Positions 38,014-47,442 of a DNA stretch of 64,000 nucleotides are shown here, in pieces. This stretch comes from an uncultured Prevotellaceae bacterium. Lineage in GTDB: Bacteria > Bacteroidota > Bacteroidia > Bacteroidales > Bacteroidaceae. A model generated the notes under the pieces. The model worked only from the letters and a program-made list of their open reading frames with translations, was not told where the DNA came from and made no database searches. The DNA is taken from contig CAMNIN010000002.1 of the NCBI GenBank assembly GCA_946540735.1, positions 62,001-126,000 of the forward strand, in the 5' to 3' direction. How positions within the stretch are numbered: the stretch's first letter is position 1; each line of letters begins with the position of its first letter. Position numbers and translations under genes: made by a program.

Positions 38014-39096
38014 ATGTCACAAAACATACCGCATCCAACAGATGCCAGCATCATATTGACCTACCGCTGTCCCATGCGGTGCCAGATGTGCAACATCTGG
38101 AAGAATCCCACGCAGAAAAGTGAGGAGCTGAAAGCGTCAGACCTCACCACTCTGCCCCAGTTGAAATTCATCAATCTGACTGGTGGCGAGCCTTTCATCC
38201 GCGAAGACTTGGAAGAGATCGTGGAAGAATGCTACCGCCACACCCCCAGGATAGTCATCTCCACCTCGGGGTGGTTTGAAGACCGGGTGATTGCCCTGGC
38301 CCGGAAATATCCTCAGATCGGCATCAGGATTTCGATCGAAGGTCTGTCGCAGAAGAATGACGAGCTCCGCGGCCGTGAAGGAGGTTTCGACAAAGGACTC
38401 CGCACGCTGCTCACCCTCAAGCGCATGGGGCTGAAGGACATCGGTTTCGGATGCACGGTCTCCAACCACAATTCCAGCGACATGCTGTCGCTTTACCAGT
38501 TGTCGAAATCTCTGGGCATGGAGTTCGCCACCGCCGCTTTCCACAACTCCTACTATTTTCACAAAAGCGACAACCGCATTACCAACACCGATGAGGTCTG
38601 TGGCAATTTCCGTCAACTCATCCAGTGGCAATTGGAGGAAAACCACCCCAAGAGTTGGTTCAGGGCATGGTTTAACATGGGTCTGATCAACTACATTGAG
38701 GGCAAACGACGGATGCTGCCCTGTGAGGCAGGCATGGTGAACTTCTTCATCGACCCTTGGGGAGAAGTGATGCCCTGCAACGGACTTGAGCAACGCTACT
38801 GGAAGGAAAGCATGGGCAACATCCACGACAAACCCTTCATGGACATCTGGCAGAGCGACCAGGCCGCCCGTGTGAGAGAGAAAGTGAGCAAATGCCCCAA
38901 GAACTGCTGGATGGTAGGCACAGCCTCGCCGGTCATGCACAAATACATCAAATATCCCGCCAAATGGGCTTTACGCAACAAGTTGCGCGTGATGACCGGA
39001 AAAGCTCCCTGCATCGACCCGCAATGGCATGATGTGGGGCAGGATCCACAGCAAGGCATGGGCGCACAGGTCTTGCCCGAGGAAAAACAAGGATAA
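38014..39096 (+). CDS. Radical SAM/SPASM enzyme in the polysaccharide operon
   Basis: The 360-residue protein carries CPMRCQMC (CxxxCxxC, Cys19/23/26), which binds the catalytic 4Fe-4S cluster, and TGGEPFIREDL. The C-terminal part has further Cys (LPCEAGMVNFFIDPWGEVMPCNG; CPKNCWM) resembling a SPASM domain with an extra cluster. Members modify peptides, sugars or other small molecules by hydrogen abstraction; a sugar modification is likely here. I chose the ATG at 38014; the frame also opens with a TTG at 37978, directly at the previous stop, adding 12 residues. Confidence 0.8.
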   Translation: MSQNIPHPTDASIILTYRCPMRCQMCNIWKNPTQKSEELKASDLTTLPQLKFINLTGGEPFIREDLEEIVEECYRHTPRIVISTSGWFEDRVIALARKYPQIGIRISIEGLSQKNDELRGREGGFDKGLRTLLTLKRMGLKDIGFGCTVSNHNSSDMLSLYQLSKSLGMEFATAAFHNSYYFHKSDNRITNTDEVCGNFRQLIQWQLEENHPKSWFRAWFNMGLINYIEGKRRMLPCEAGMVNFFIDPWGEVMPCNGLEQRYWKESMGNIHDKPFMDIWQSDQAARVREKVSKCPKNCWMVGTASPVMHKYIKYPAKWALRNKLRVMTGKAPCIDPQWHDVGQDPQQGMGAQVLPEEKQG

Positions 39097-39108
39097 GCAT
39101 TCTACCGG

Positions 39109-40203
39109 ATGAAGATTGTCGTCACAGGCACCCGTGGAATTCCCCGGATCATGGGAGGGGTGGAAACCCATTGCGAGGAACTCTTTCCCCGATTGGCCCG
39201 TATGGGGTATGACATCACCGTCATCCGCCGAAAATGGTATGCTCAGGATGGCTTGCAGGAATGGAACGGTGTGCACCTCATCGACCTGGACACCCCCAAG
39301 AAGAAGAGTTTCGAAGCCATCATTCACACCTTCAAGGCCATTCTGAAAGCCCGCAGTCTGGGAGCCGACATCGTGCATATCCATGCCATTGGCCCGGCGC
39401 TGCTTGTCCCGATGGCCCGTTTGCTTGGCATGAAAGTCGTATTCACCCATCATGGTCCGGACTACGACCGTGACAAATGGGGTTTTGCAGCCAAGACCAT
39501 GCTCAAGCTCGGAGAGCGTCTTGGTGCATGTTATGCCAACGAAGTGATCGTGATCTCCGATGTGATCCGCCAGATACTGGCCAACAAATATGGCCGCAAC
39601 GACACCCACCTTATTTATAATGGCATGGCCGATCCGTCGTTTGTCGACGACCCCGAATACTTTGAAGAGTTAGGCATCCAAAAACGGAAGTACATTCTGG
39701 CGATGTGCCGGTTCGTACCCGAGAAAAACCTCCACCATCTTGTGGAAGCTTATGAAGAGCTCAAACGACAAGGAAAGGCGCAAGACATACGACTCGTACT
39801 CGCTGGGGATGCCGATTTTGACGATGACTATTCCAAAAGGCTGAAAGCGATGGCCAAGACCCACGGTGCCGTGCTCACCGGTTTTGTAAAAGGGCGTAAA
39901 TTGCATTCTTTATTATCCGGGGCCCGCTGTTTTGTCCTGCCCTCATCCCATGAAGGGCTACCCATTTCACTGCTAGAGGCGATGGGATATCGGTTGCCCG
40001 CTGTCGTGAGCGACATACCCGCCAACCTCGAGGTAGGTCTGCCTCAAGAGTGTTATTTCCACCTTGGCGACATCAAAGAATTGGCACAGCGTCTTGAAGA
40101 CCACATCAGGTCGGATTTTCAGCCCATAGACTACGACATGTCGAAATACAACTGGGATCATATCGCTGCGCAAGTGGCACAAGTCTATAACCGCATACCC
40201 TAA
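39109..40203 (+). CDS. GT4-family glycosyltransferase with DUF1972-like N-terminus
   Basis: The 364-residue GT-B enzyme begins KIVVTGTRGIPRIMGGVETHCEELF, the N-terminal motif of the rhamnosyltransferase-like DUF1972 group, and its donor half has MCRFVPEKNLHHLVEAYEE, AGDADFDDDY, and LPSSHEGLPISLLEAMGYRLPAVVSDIPANLEV. Rhamnosyl transfer is plausible because rfbC lies at the locus edge, but this is inference. It lies 12 bases after the radical SAM gene. Confidence 0.88.
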   Translation: MKIVVTGTRGIPRIMGGVETHCEELFPRLARMGYDITVIRRKWYAQDGLQEWNGVHLIDLDTPKKKSFEAIIHTFKAILKARSLGADIVHIHAIGPALLVPMARLLGMKVVFTHHGPDYDRDKWGFAAKTMLKLGERLGACYANEVIVISDVIRQILANKYGRNDTHLIYNGMADPSFVDDPEYFEELGIQKRKYILAMCRFVPEKNLHHLVEAYEELKRQGKAQDIRLVLAGDADFDDDYSKRLKAMAKTHGAVLTGFVKGRKLHSLLSGARCFVLPSSHEGLPISLLEAMGYRLPAVVSDIPANLEVGLPQECYFHLGDIKELAQRLEDHIRSDFQPIDYDMSKYNWDHIAAQVAQVYNRIP

Positions 40204-40243
40204 TCTTTCATTTTCAATCTTCAATTTTCAATAATTCATAAAC

Positions 40244-41431
40244 ATGTTCGATTTATTTCAAGCATACCGAACTTTTTTTGGCAAAGGAGACGCACTCTAT
40301 CAATTGTTCTCTCCCTATCGCATCTGTCCTTTAGGCGCCCACGTTGACCATCAGCACGGTCTGGTGAGCGGATTTGCCTTCGACAGTGGTATTGAATTTC
40401 TTTTCTCCGCCACCGATACCGGCAAGGTGGAAATGTGTTCCCTCTCTTTTGAGGGGCTCATGACCTTCAATGTGAGGCGTGAGATAGACTCCAAGCAGAA
40501 CAACTGGGGCGACTATCTCCGTGGAGCCGTCTGGTCGTTGCAGCAGGATTTCCAGTTGCAGCGTGGTATTCGCGGTGTCGTGAAAGGCTCTATGCCCATT
40601 GGTGGTCTCTCCTCCTCCGCCGCATTGCTCTGCGGGTTCGTTAAGGCCCTCGACAAAGTGAACAACCTTGGTCTTGACAAGATGCAAGTCATCAAATATG
40701 CCTCCATGGCCGAACGACAATATGTGGGGTTGAACAATGGCATTCTCGATCAAGCCTGTGTAGTTCTCTGCGAATCGGAAAAGTTGTTATATCTTGACAC
40801 CGAGACTTCGGAATACAAGATCCTGCAGTTTGGCGACGGCCGCAAGAGCCTGCCCTTCAAGATCGGCATTTTCTTCAGCGGCGTCACCCGCAAACTGACC
40901 GGAACCGACTATAACCTCCGTGTGTCGGAATGCAAGACCGCCGCGTGGATCATGCAAGCCTATGAGGACATACCTCTGAAGGAAATGCAAGACACCCGCT
41001 TGCGCGACATTCCTGAGGAGCTTTTCGAAAAGCATGAGGGGCAGATGCCGGTCCGTTTTGCCAAGCGAGCCCGTCATTTCTATACAGAGTGCGACCGTGT
41101 GGAAGCCGGTGTGAAAGCCTGGGAGAAAGGCGACATCAAGGAATTCGGCAAGCTAATTTTCGAAAGTTGCGAGAGTTCGATGAACAACTACGAGTGCGGA
41201 TCACCCGAACTGATCGAACTCTACAAGATCATGCGCCGCACCGATGGCATCTATGGCGGGCGTTTCAGCGGAGCTGGTTTCAAGGGAGCCTGCATCGCCC
41301 TTGTCGATCCCACCAAAGAAGATAGCATCCGGGAGTTCATCACCAAAGAATACCTGAAAGTGTTCCCTCAATACCACGATTCCTTCAAGGTGTTCTTTTG
41401 CAACACCAGCAATGGCGTTGATTTTCTCTAA
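40244..41431 (+). CDS. GHMP sugar kinase, galactokinase-like
   Basis: The 395-residue kinase carries PYRICPLGAHVDHQHG near residue 25, equivalent to the GRVNLIGEHTDY sugar-binding motif of galactokinase, the ATP-binding motif MPIGGLSSSAAL near 120 and a C-terminal GRFSGAGFKGACIAL. It should phosphorylate a hexose or uronic acid at C-1. Beside a nucleotidyltransferase (41462), it could form a salvage route to an NDP-sugar. The substrate cannot be read from the motifs. It follows a 40-base gap. Confidence 0.85.
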   Translation: MFDLFQAYRTFFGKGDALYQLFSPYRICPLGAHVDHQHGLVSGFAFDSGIEFLFSATDTGKVEMCSLSFEGLMTFNVRREIDSKQNNWGDYLRGAVWSLQQDFQLQRGIRGVVKGSMPIGGLSSSAALLCGFVKALDKVNNLGLDKMQVIKYASMAERQYVGLNNGILDQACVVLCESEKLLYLDTETSEYKILQFGDGRKSLPFKIGIFFSGVTRKLTGTDYNLRVSECKTAAWIMQAYEDIPLKEMQDTRLRDIPEELFEKHEGQMPVRFAKRARHFYTECDRVEAGVKAWEKGDIKEFGKLIFESCESSMNNYECGSPELIELYKIMRRTDGIYGGRFSGAGFKGACIALVDPTKEDSIREFITKEYLKVFPQYHDSFKVFFCNTSNGVDFL

Positions 41432-41461
41432 TCCGATACACCGCCCCATCATTCCTATCAC

Positions 41462-42193
41462 ATGAAAAATATCATCATTGCGGCAGGCTATGCCACCCGC
41501 CTTTATCCTCTGACCGAGAATTTCCCCAAACCCCTGTTGAAAGTAGGCAAGCGTTCTATCCTTGAGCGGATGCTCGACGACATCGACCAGATTCCAGATA
41601 TCGACGAGCACATCATCGTGACCAATCACAAGTTCTCATCCATTTTCAACGACTGGGCCACAGCCACCCATTACACCAAGCCCGTCCGCATCATCGACGA
41701 TGGCACAGAGAGCAATGAGACCCGTCTTGGAGCAGTCAAAGACCTGCTTCTGGCCATCGACACCTGTCAAGTGGACGACGACATCATGGTGCTCGCCGCC
41801 GACAACATCCTCGATTTCTCATTCCAGGGATTCGTGGATTTCTTCAAGAGCAAGCGCACCTCGGTGATCATGAGCTACCATGAGCCGGAACTGAAACGCC
41901 TGCAGCGCACAGGCGTCATCGCCGTCGACAGCAACTGGCGTGTACTTCAGATGCAGGAAAAGCCAGAAGTTCCCGTATCAGAACTGGCAGTACCCCCCTT
42001 CTATATCTACCGTCGTAGCGACCTGCCCCTGATCAAGGACTGCATGAACCACGGTTGCGGTTTCGATGCCCCCGGCAATCTCGCGCATTATCTGGTCGAC
42101 GTCACCACCATCCATGCTTGGCAGATGCCCGGCAAGCGCTACGATATCGGTTCGCTCGACAGCTACGAGGAAGCCCAGACCTTGTTTGGCTGA
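41462..42193 (+). CDS. Sugar-1-phosphate nucleotidyltransferase
   Basis: A 243-residue protein with the nucleotidyltransferase signature IIAAGYATRLYPLTENFPKP at residue 5 on (usual GxGTRLxPLT with Gly-Tyr-Ala), the metal-binding Asp in MVLAADNILDF near 107 and YDIGSLDSYEEA at the C-terminus. It joins a sugar 1-phosphate to NTP. The short length and lack of a left-handed helix domain suggest a uridylyl- or thymidylyl-type enzyme. Companion of the GHMP kinase 31 bases upstream. Confidence 0.86.
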   Translation: MKNIIIAAGYATRLYPLTENFPKPLLKVGKRSILERMLDDIDQIPDIDEHIIVTNHKFSSIFNDWATATHYTKPVRIIDDGTESNETRLGAVKDLLLAIDTCQVDDDIMVLAADNILDFSFQGFVDFFKSKRTSVIMSYHEPELKRLQRTGVIAVDSNWRVLQMQEKPEVPVSELAVPPFYIYRRSDLPLIKDCMNHGCGFDAPGNLAHYLVDVTTIHAWQMPGKRYDIGSLDSYEEAQTLFG

Positions 42194-42224
42194 TACTGAC
42201 GAGAGCATGATTTCACCATTATAA

Positions 42225-42518
42225 ATGTCTTGGAAGAAGCGTTATCGTTGTGAGACGTGCGGATATGAGGCCGATGACTATGAAGGCCGCGGCTTGTTCC
42301 GTCAGGAGATCACATCGGTGAGCTGTGCTCAGTGCCACACCATCCAGCACCTTGTTGTAGGCGGCATCATCTCGGATGTCGCCCCTTCTTTTCGCAGTGA
42401 GGTGGGCCGTCTATGTCTGAGATGTGGCAGCGACGCCATCCGTATCTGGGACAAGAGGACCTGTCCGAAATGCGGCGGCCGCATGTCCTATACCGGAACT
42501 AAGGAATTCTGGACTTGA
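42225..42518 (+). CDS. Small zinc-ribbon protein at the end of the operon
   Basis: A 97-residue basic protein with four CxxC pairs: CETC, CAQC, CLRC and CPKC. They can form two zinc ribbons. It resembles a nucleic-acid- or protein-binding module, but I do not recognise a family. Odd: the last bases of the gene and the stop lie inside the left arm and loop of the terminator at 42495-42533. Confidence 0.75.
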   Translation: MSWKKRYRCETCGYEADDYEGRGLFRQEITSVSCAQCHTIQHLVVGGIISDVAPSFRSEVGRLCLRCGSDAIRIWDKRTCPKCGGRMSYTGTKEFWT

Positions 42519-42533
42519 GAAATCCTTAGTTCC
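42495..42533. terminator. Terminator overlapping two convergent stop codons
   Basis: GGAACTAAGGA (42495-42505) pairs perfectly with TCCTTAGTTCC (42523-42533). The plus strand continues AATTCTTTTTTCTCC, a good T-run for the zinc-ribbon gene. The stem contains the last codons of that gene (stop 42516-42518) and the stop of the convergent flippase gene (42526-42528). Confidence 0.75.
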
Positions 42534-44049
42534 AATTCTTTTTTCTCCCCCATTTTTTTTCAGCAAATCCCTTGAGGTATTCTCTCTCTTGCCTGTCAAG
42601 GTAGTAGAATACACAAGAGACCACAATCATAGCATACATCGCAGATGTGTGCATAATGAACCGTGCCCAGGACTCTTCTTGCTCCGGGAAAGCGAAGGAG
42701 ACAGCGAAAACAGCAGCTGCGATCACCACGCTTTTGAAAAGTATATTCTTAGAGAAAGCCTTCAGATCAAATCCGAAAGTTTTCCTTGCGAACCAGATAT
42801 TGACGACACATTGCAGCAAAGAGCAAGCGATCGTCACATAGATGGCAGAATAGCAACTGCCCCCGAGACAAAAGACCACATAGATCAGCACCACGTTGAG
42901 CAGATACAATACCGACATGTAAGTCTGCTGCCATTTGATTTTTCCTGTAGCATGCACACTCTGGTACAAGAAATAGGTGAATGAAGCCACATTCACATTA
43001 ATAAGAGCGAGAACAGTGAACTGAGGAGCGTAGGGAGGCACATCAGCCAAAATGACATCCAAGACGAAATGCGGTTCGGCGATAACGGGAGCCGTTACCA
43101 GCAAGAGAAGGACGAACGTTATTTTCGTTCCCGAATCAATCAATTGATTCATTCTCTGTCGGTTACCTGCACTGTACGCGGCCATGATTTGCGGCACCAT
43201 CGCCTGTTTGAAATTCATAGCAAAGGTATTGACCATGTTCATGATTGTCGCAGCGATGGCGTATGCGGCATTGACCGTGAGGTTGAAGAAGATGTTGATC
43301 AACACGACCACTCCCTTGTCTCTGAGCAAAGAGAACAGCACCGTGAAGAGCAGCATCGAGATGAAACCTGTCATTTCCTTCACAAGGGTTTTGTCCCTAT
43401 CTATCCTGAATGCCGTCTCTTTGTATTTTCTGGCCAGGAAATTGACCGCCATGATATAAGAGAAGGTGATGACGAAGTTCATGACCGACAGGGTGATCAG
43501 TTTGTCGAAAGAAACCACATAGAGCAAGTATAAGATCACCAACCTGCAAAGAGCCTGTATGATATCCAGAGTGGCGAACTTAGCGAAATCCTCTCTTGCC
43601 CTGAGCAAAGCAGCGTAAGGCACATTGAGTATATTGAGCAACAAGGAGAACAATGAGATTTGAAACACCACATGTGCGGCAAACATTCTCTCTTGTGGGA
43701 TATTCAGTTTTCCAAGAAAGAAGACAGCGAAAATCTCCCCGACAAGCAGAGTAATGGCAGCCACCCAACAATGCAAGTATATCCCCACCCCAAAGACCTT
43801 GGACAGTCGCTGCTCATTATTCTTGCCGATTTCATAGGAATAGAACCGCTGCACAGCCGTTCCCATCGACCCATTGATGAACGAGAACAAAGCGACGATG
43901 CTTCCCACGAGGTTATTGAGTCCATAATCCTCAGAGCCGAGAACCTGCAATGTGATTCTGACGGTAAAGAAAGACACCGCCATGGTGATTGCCATACGGA
44001 AATAGAGGGCAATGGTGTTTCTTGCTATTTTTTTGTTGTTTTCCTGCAT
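42526..44049 (-). CDS. Wzx-type oligosaccharide flippase
   Basis: A 507-residue protein with about 12-14 transmembrane segments of the MATE/oligosaccharide-flippase type (opening ARNTIALYFRMAITMAVSFFTVRITLQVLG, typical of this family). It moves lipid-linked repeat units across the inner membrane to the polymerase. It is the last gene of the leftward operon, starting 2 bases after the GT4 stop. I start at the ATG at 44049; the frame opens with TTG at 44055. Confidence 0.86.
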   Translation of the reverse strand: MQENNKKIARNTIALYFRMAITMAVSFFTVRITLQVLGSEDYGLNNLVGSIVALFSFINGSMGTAVQRFYSYEIGKNNEQRLSKVFGVGIYLHCWVAAITLLVGEIFAVFFLGKLNIPQERMFAAHVVFQISLFSLLLNILNVPYAALLRAREDFAKFATLDIIQALCRLVILYLLYVVSFDKLITLSVMNFVITFSYIMAVNFLARKYKETAFRIDRDKTLVKEMTGFISMLLFTVLFSLLRDKGVVVLINIFFNLTVNAAYAIAATIMNMVNTFAMNFKQAMVPQIMAAYSAGNRQRMNQLIDSGTKITFVLLLLVTAPVIAEPHFVLDVILADVPPYAPQFTVLALINVNVASFTYFLYQSVHATGKIKWQQTYMSVLYLLNVVLIYVVFCLGGSCYSAIYVTIACSLLQCVVNIWFARKTFGFDLKAFSKNILFKSVVIAAAVFAVSFAFPEQEESWARFIMHTSAMYAMIVVSCVFYYLDRQEREYLKGFAEKKWGRKKNWN

Positions 44050-44051
44050 AA

Positions 44052-45356
44052 TCAACGGACCATGATATCAGGGGATAGTGCTTTTCCACTGTCCCGGTGC
44101 TGTAGGATCTCATGGTAAGTCCTTCTCCATTTCTCCATAAACATTCTGTTGCTATAGTTCTCCTCGACCGTGACAAGCGCATTGTCTCTGATTTTCGAGG
44201 CGAAGTCTGGATTCTCGACGAGTCTGACCATTTGTTCGGCCATCGCTTTGTAGTCGCCTTTCTCCGAGAGCAACACACACTCTCTTTTCTCATTCAGTTG
44301 CGGAGTGGCTGGAGTGACGCTTGTCACCACAGGCAGTCCACATGCCATCGCTTCCCGGATTGTTCCCGAGATCATATCCACTTTCAGAGGCAGCAGTGCG
44401 AATCTCGATTTCTTGATTTGCCGCAACACATCCTCATGGGTGGCTTTAGGTCCGGTGAATTCAACAAACTCACTGATGCCAAGTTCCTGTGTTCTTGCAT
44501 CAAGCGACATTTTATAAGGTTCGTCGTATGCCCCACTGACATTCAGTTTCAATCCCGGGTGCATCTTCAATGCCAAAGCGAAAGCCTCTATCGCCACATC
44601 ACAAGCTTTATTGATGTTCGCTGCGAAATACACGAAATCATATTCTTTTTCTCCGCACTCCGTATTGATATCCACCCCCACGGCCAGAGGTAGATCGCAA
44701 ATCACCCCATTGGGCTGGATGAAGCGTCTGACATCCTGCTGAATCCGGGGGCTCCCTGAGAATATATAATCGCATCTCCCGATCACCTGCCGTTCGATGC
44801 TTGCCCGTTGCTCATACGCCTCCTTGCTGAGGGCACTGTTCTCATAGAAGCCGGGAGCCGACATCAGTGTTTGGAGTGACACGAGGCACGGGGTCGTTTT
44901 GTCCACATCCAGGGCAGCCTGAGAATAATATGGATTTTCCGCACCTATCACATGCACGATATCCGGATTGATTTTTTTGATTATTGAAGCCATGATTTTC
45001 CGATTCGACCTGAACGACCAATCCGTCTTACCCGTCCATTTGCTCCATCGATGATACAGGACGCTATCATCCTGCGACCTGAAGCACACATAGCGCACCC
45101 CGTTGAGTGTAAAGATCTGGCACTTTCCGCTGATACCCTTATGAGGGAAAAGAACCGTCAGGTCGATATCATTGAAATGCTCAAATTCCTTGATGGCATT
45201 GGTATTCCACACAGCCATATCCTTCCATGCAGGCAACGCCGAGCCTTTCATCCAAGCCTTGAGCCTTTTAAGCAATGACTTTCTGAATCGAATGTGCTGC
45301 CTGACCCTCTCATTAGAAAAATGGCAGACCCACACCACTTTGATACGATTCCTCAT
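44052..45356 (-). CDS. GT4-family glycosyltransferase
   Basis: The 434-residue protein begins MRNRIKVVWVCHFSNE and has a GT-B fold with DIVHVIGAENPY near residue 135 and donor-site motifs NVSGAYDEPYKMSL and LPLKVDMISGTIREAMACGLPVVTSVTPATPQL. The start is the ATG at 45356, which overlaps the upstream stop by ATGA; an earlier in-frame start at 45407 would overlap 54 bases of the upstream gene. It probably adds the amino sugar made by the other enzymes of this operon. Confidence 0.85.
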   Translation of the reverse strand: MRNRIKVVWVCHFSNERVRQHIRFRKSLLKRLKAWMKGSALPAWKDMAVWNTNAIKEFEHFNDIDLTVLFPHKGISGKCQIFTLNGVRYVCFRSQDDSVLYHRWSKWTGKTDWSFRSNRKIMASIIKKINPDIVHVIGAENPYYSQAALDVDKTTPCLVSLQTLMSAPGFYENSALSKEAYEQRASIERQVIGRCDYIFSGSPRIQQDVRRFIQPNGVICDLPLAVGVDINTECGEKEYDFVYFAANINKACDVAIEAFALALKMHPGLKLNVSGAYDEPYKMSLDARTQELGISEFVEFTGPKATHEDVLRQIKKSRFALLPLKVDMISGTIREAMACGLPVVTSVTPATPQLNEKRECVLLSEKGDYKAMAEQMVRLVENPDFASKIRDNALVTVEENYSNRMFMEKWRRTYHEILQHRDSGKALSPDIMVR

Positions 45357-46411
45357 AAGACATCTATCATTTTGAGGTATTCGTTCCATTCGCCGACATC
45401 CCTCCATGCGTTTTCACTGACAGGGAAGCAACCGATTCTCCCTCCCCTTCGCCTTATCACCTCCATCAAGTCGGTGATATGGAAAAACTCCCCTTGAGGG
45501 ATATCGCTGATCAATTCGGGATTGAGGACATACACCCCAGTATTGATCATGTAGGTTGTCTCTGGTTTTTCTTTCAGTGCGGTCATCAGTCCATTCTCAC
45601 CGGTTTCCACCACGCCATAAGGTATCTGATGACTTTTGACCGCTGTGATCACAGTCAGTTCATTATGGTTGGCCACATGATAGTCGTAGACCTCTCTATA
45701 ATCCTGATCGATGAGGATATCACAATTGGATACGAAAAAAGGAGTATGGATGATTTCCTTAAGCAAGGCTACGCTACCGATGGTGCCCAGCGGCCTGGTT
45801 TCCTGGAAGAACTCTATCTGATATTGATGCTCTAATTGGCTGAGATAATATTTGATCATGTCGGATTTGTAATTGACCGACATATAGAACCTTTTGCATC
45901 CGATACCCTCGAAACGGTCCATGATTTCCTCAAGGATGGTTTTCTGGCCGATCGGAACAAGCGGTTTGGGGATGACATTCGTGAGAGGCCTCAACCGCGT
46001 CCCCTTCCCTCCTGCCATGATGACCACGGGCACATCGATGGGATTTCTTTCTGGAGCTTTCTCATTGATGAAGATCTCTTTCCAGAACCACACATCTACC
46101 AGATTGCCATTCCCGTCAATGATGGGCATGCACTCGGCGCGGAGCCTTCTCATCTTCTCCTTGATCACAGACTCCTCATCATCGGTAGAAGCATAGATCT
46201 TGTTTTTGTCCAGGATCTTCCCTATCACATCATTCAAGGCCACATTCCGGATAATAGCCCTTTGAATATCGCCTATGGTAAGCAGTCCCAAAAAAATATT
46301 CTCCTCATACACGAACAAGATTTTCACCCCTAAGGCATCCATCCGCTTCATTGCATCGATGAGTGACATCTGCGGTGAGACGATCCTGTCCTGAATTTTC
46401 TCCTTCATCAT
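45353..46411 (-). CDS. CBS-domain sugar nucleotidyltransferase
   Basis: The 352-residue protein has two CBS domains in its first 120 residues (DALGVKILFVYEENIFLGLLTIGDI; MRRLRAECMPIIDGNGNLVDVW) and then a nucleotidyltransferase domain with VVIMAGGKGTRLRPLTNVIPKPLVPIG. The CBS plus NTP-transferase layout is that of PtmE-like enzymes described for nonulosonic acid pathways. CBS domains often bind adenine nucleotides, so activity may be allosteric. Start at the ATG at 46411 (or the next codon); it ends with an overlap to the GT4 gene. Confidence 0.85.
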   Translation of the reverse strand: MMKEKIQDRIVSPQMSLIDAMKRMDALGVKILFVYEENIFLGLLTIGDIQRAIIRNVALNDVIGKILDKNKIYASTDDEESVIKEKMRRLRAECMPIIDGNGNLVDVWFWKEIFINEKAPERNPIDVPVVIMAGGKGTRLRPLTNVIPKPLVPIGQKTILEEIMDRFEGIGCKRFYMSVNYKSDMIKYYLSQLEHQYQIEFFQETRPLGTIGSVALLKEIIHTPFFVSNCDILIDQDYREVYDYHVANHNELTVITAVKSHQIPYGVVETGENGLMTALKEKPETTYMINTGVYVLNPELISDIPQGEFFHITDLMEVIRRRGGRIGCFPVSENAWRDVGEWNEYLKMIDVL

Positions 46412-46422
46412 TATTTCTCCTA

Positions 46423-47442
46423 TCAAATGGTCAATCCCGCGGTATAATCCTCTCTCCTGCCCCACAATTTAGCGAAGCGCTCCTTTTCCATTTCTTCCTT
46501 GATGTCGTTGAGACTTCTTAGATATCCATATTCGGGATGGTACCCCAATTCCTCGATGGTTTTGCTGATATCCAGCAGGAAGAAAGGAGCACTGGGTTTA
46601 TCGGGCGCCATCACGATCCGCGAAGGATGATCGCTTGGCGAGAACACTTCGACGATACCCTTGAGTTGGTCAATCCTCGTGGTAGCGATTCCCGTTCCCA
46701 CATTATAAAGTCCGCTTTTACCCCCGGAAGTCAGTGTTTTCTCGACGATTTGCACACAGTCTTTCACGTAGATGAAATCCCGGGCAGCCTGTGGATTGCC
46801 CCATAACTCGATATCGACACCCCGTTTGGCCTGTTCGATGATTCTCCACATCCCCTGCCAACGTCTGGTTCCATCCACACAATAAGTCGGATCAGGATGA
46901 TAACAGAAAATATTGGGCAAGCGCAGAATATAGTAATTGAAACCGAATTTTGCGGCATAATGGCAGACGATATCCACTGCAGCGTTTTTGGTGATGCAAT
47001 AGATGGTATGGTCGTCATTGACAGGAAACCTCACGGGCGCATCCGCAGGAATGGGTTTGGTGGAACCGGTCAGGTAGATCACATCCGACCAGCTTTTAGG
47101 GTAGACAAACCTGCTGACACCAGCTTGCACCGCATAGTCGAGCACGTTCATCGTACCGATGATGTTGGATTCCACATATTCGCGGGGGTCATACCCTTCC
47201 ATTTTCGCAGGCAATACCGCTGCCATGTGAATGACGCCATACACATTTTCCTGCGGCAACTCCCGGAAATGATCTCTGCACAGGATATCAACCGAATGAA
47301 AAGGGATGCCATAGTCGGCGAAGAAGCCATTGTCGTCCTTCCGCTTTCCCACGGCAATCACCTCAAAGCCAAGTCCCTTGAGATGCAAGGCCGTGTAACA
47401 TCCGATCTTTCCGGTAGCTCCAAAAATAACGATTTTCTTCAT
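46423..47442 (-). CDS. NAD-dependent sugar epimerase/dehydratase
   Basis: The 339-residue extended SDR protein has the Rossmann motif IVIFGATGKIGCYTAL, the catalytic Tyr and Lys in YCITKNAA, and YNVGTGIATTRIDQL in the C-terminal half. It should epimerise or dehydrate an NDP-sugar. Its start overlaps the ATP-grasp stop by four bases (ATGA) and it is 11 bases upstream of the CBS-nucleotidyltransferase. Exact substrate is not apparent. Confidence 0.87.
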   Translation of the reverse strand: MKKIVIFGATGKIGCYTALHLKGLGFEVIAVGKRKDDNGFFADYGIPFHSVDILCRDHFRELPQENVYGVIHMAAVLPAKMEGYDPREYVESNIIGTMNVLDYAVQAGVSRFVYPKSWSDVIYLTGSTKPIPADAPVRFPVNDDHTIYCITKNAAVDIVCHYAAKFGFNYYILRLPNIFCYHPDPTYCVDGTRRWQGMWRIIEQAKRGVDIELWGNPQAARDFIYVKDCVQIVEKTLTSGGKSGLYNVGTGIATTRIDQLKGIVEVFSPSDHPSRIVMAPDKPSAPFFLLDISKTIEELGYHPEYGYLRSLNDIKEEMEKERFAKLWGRREDYTAGLTI

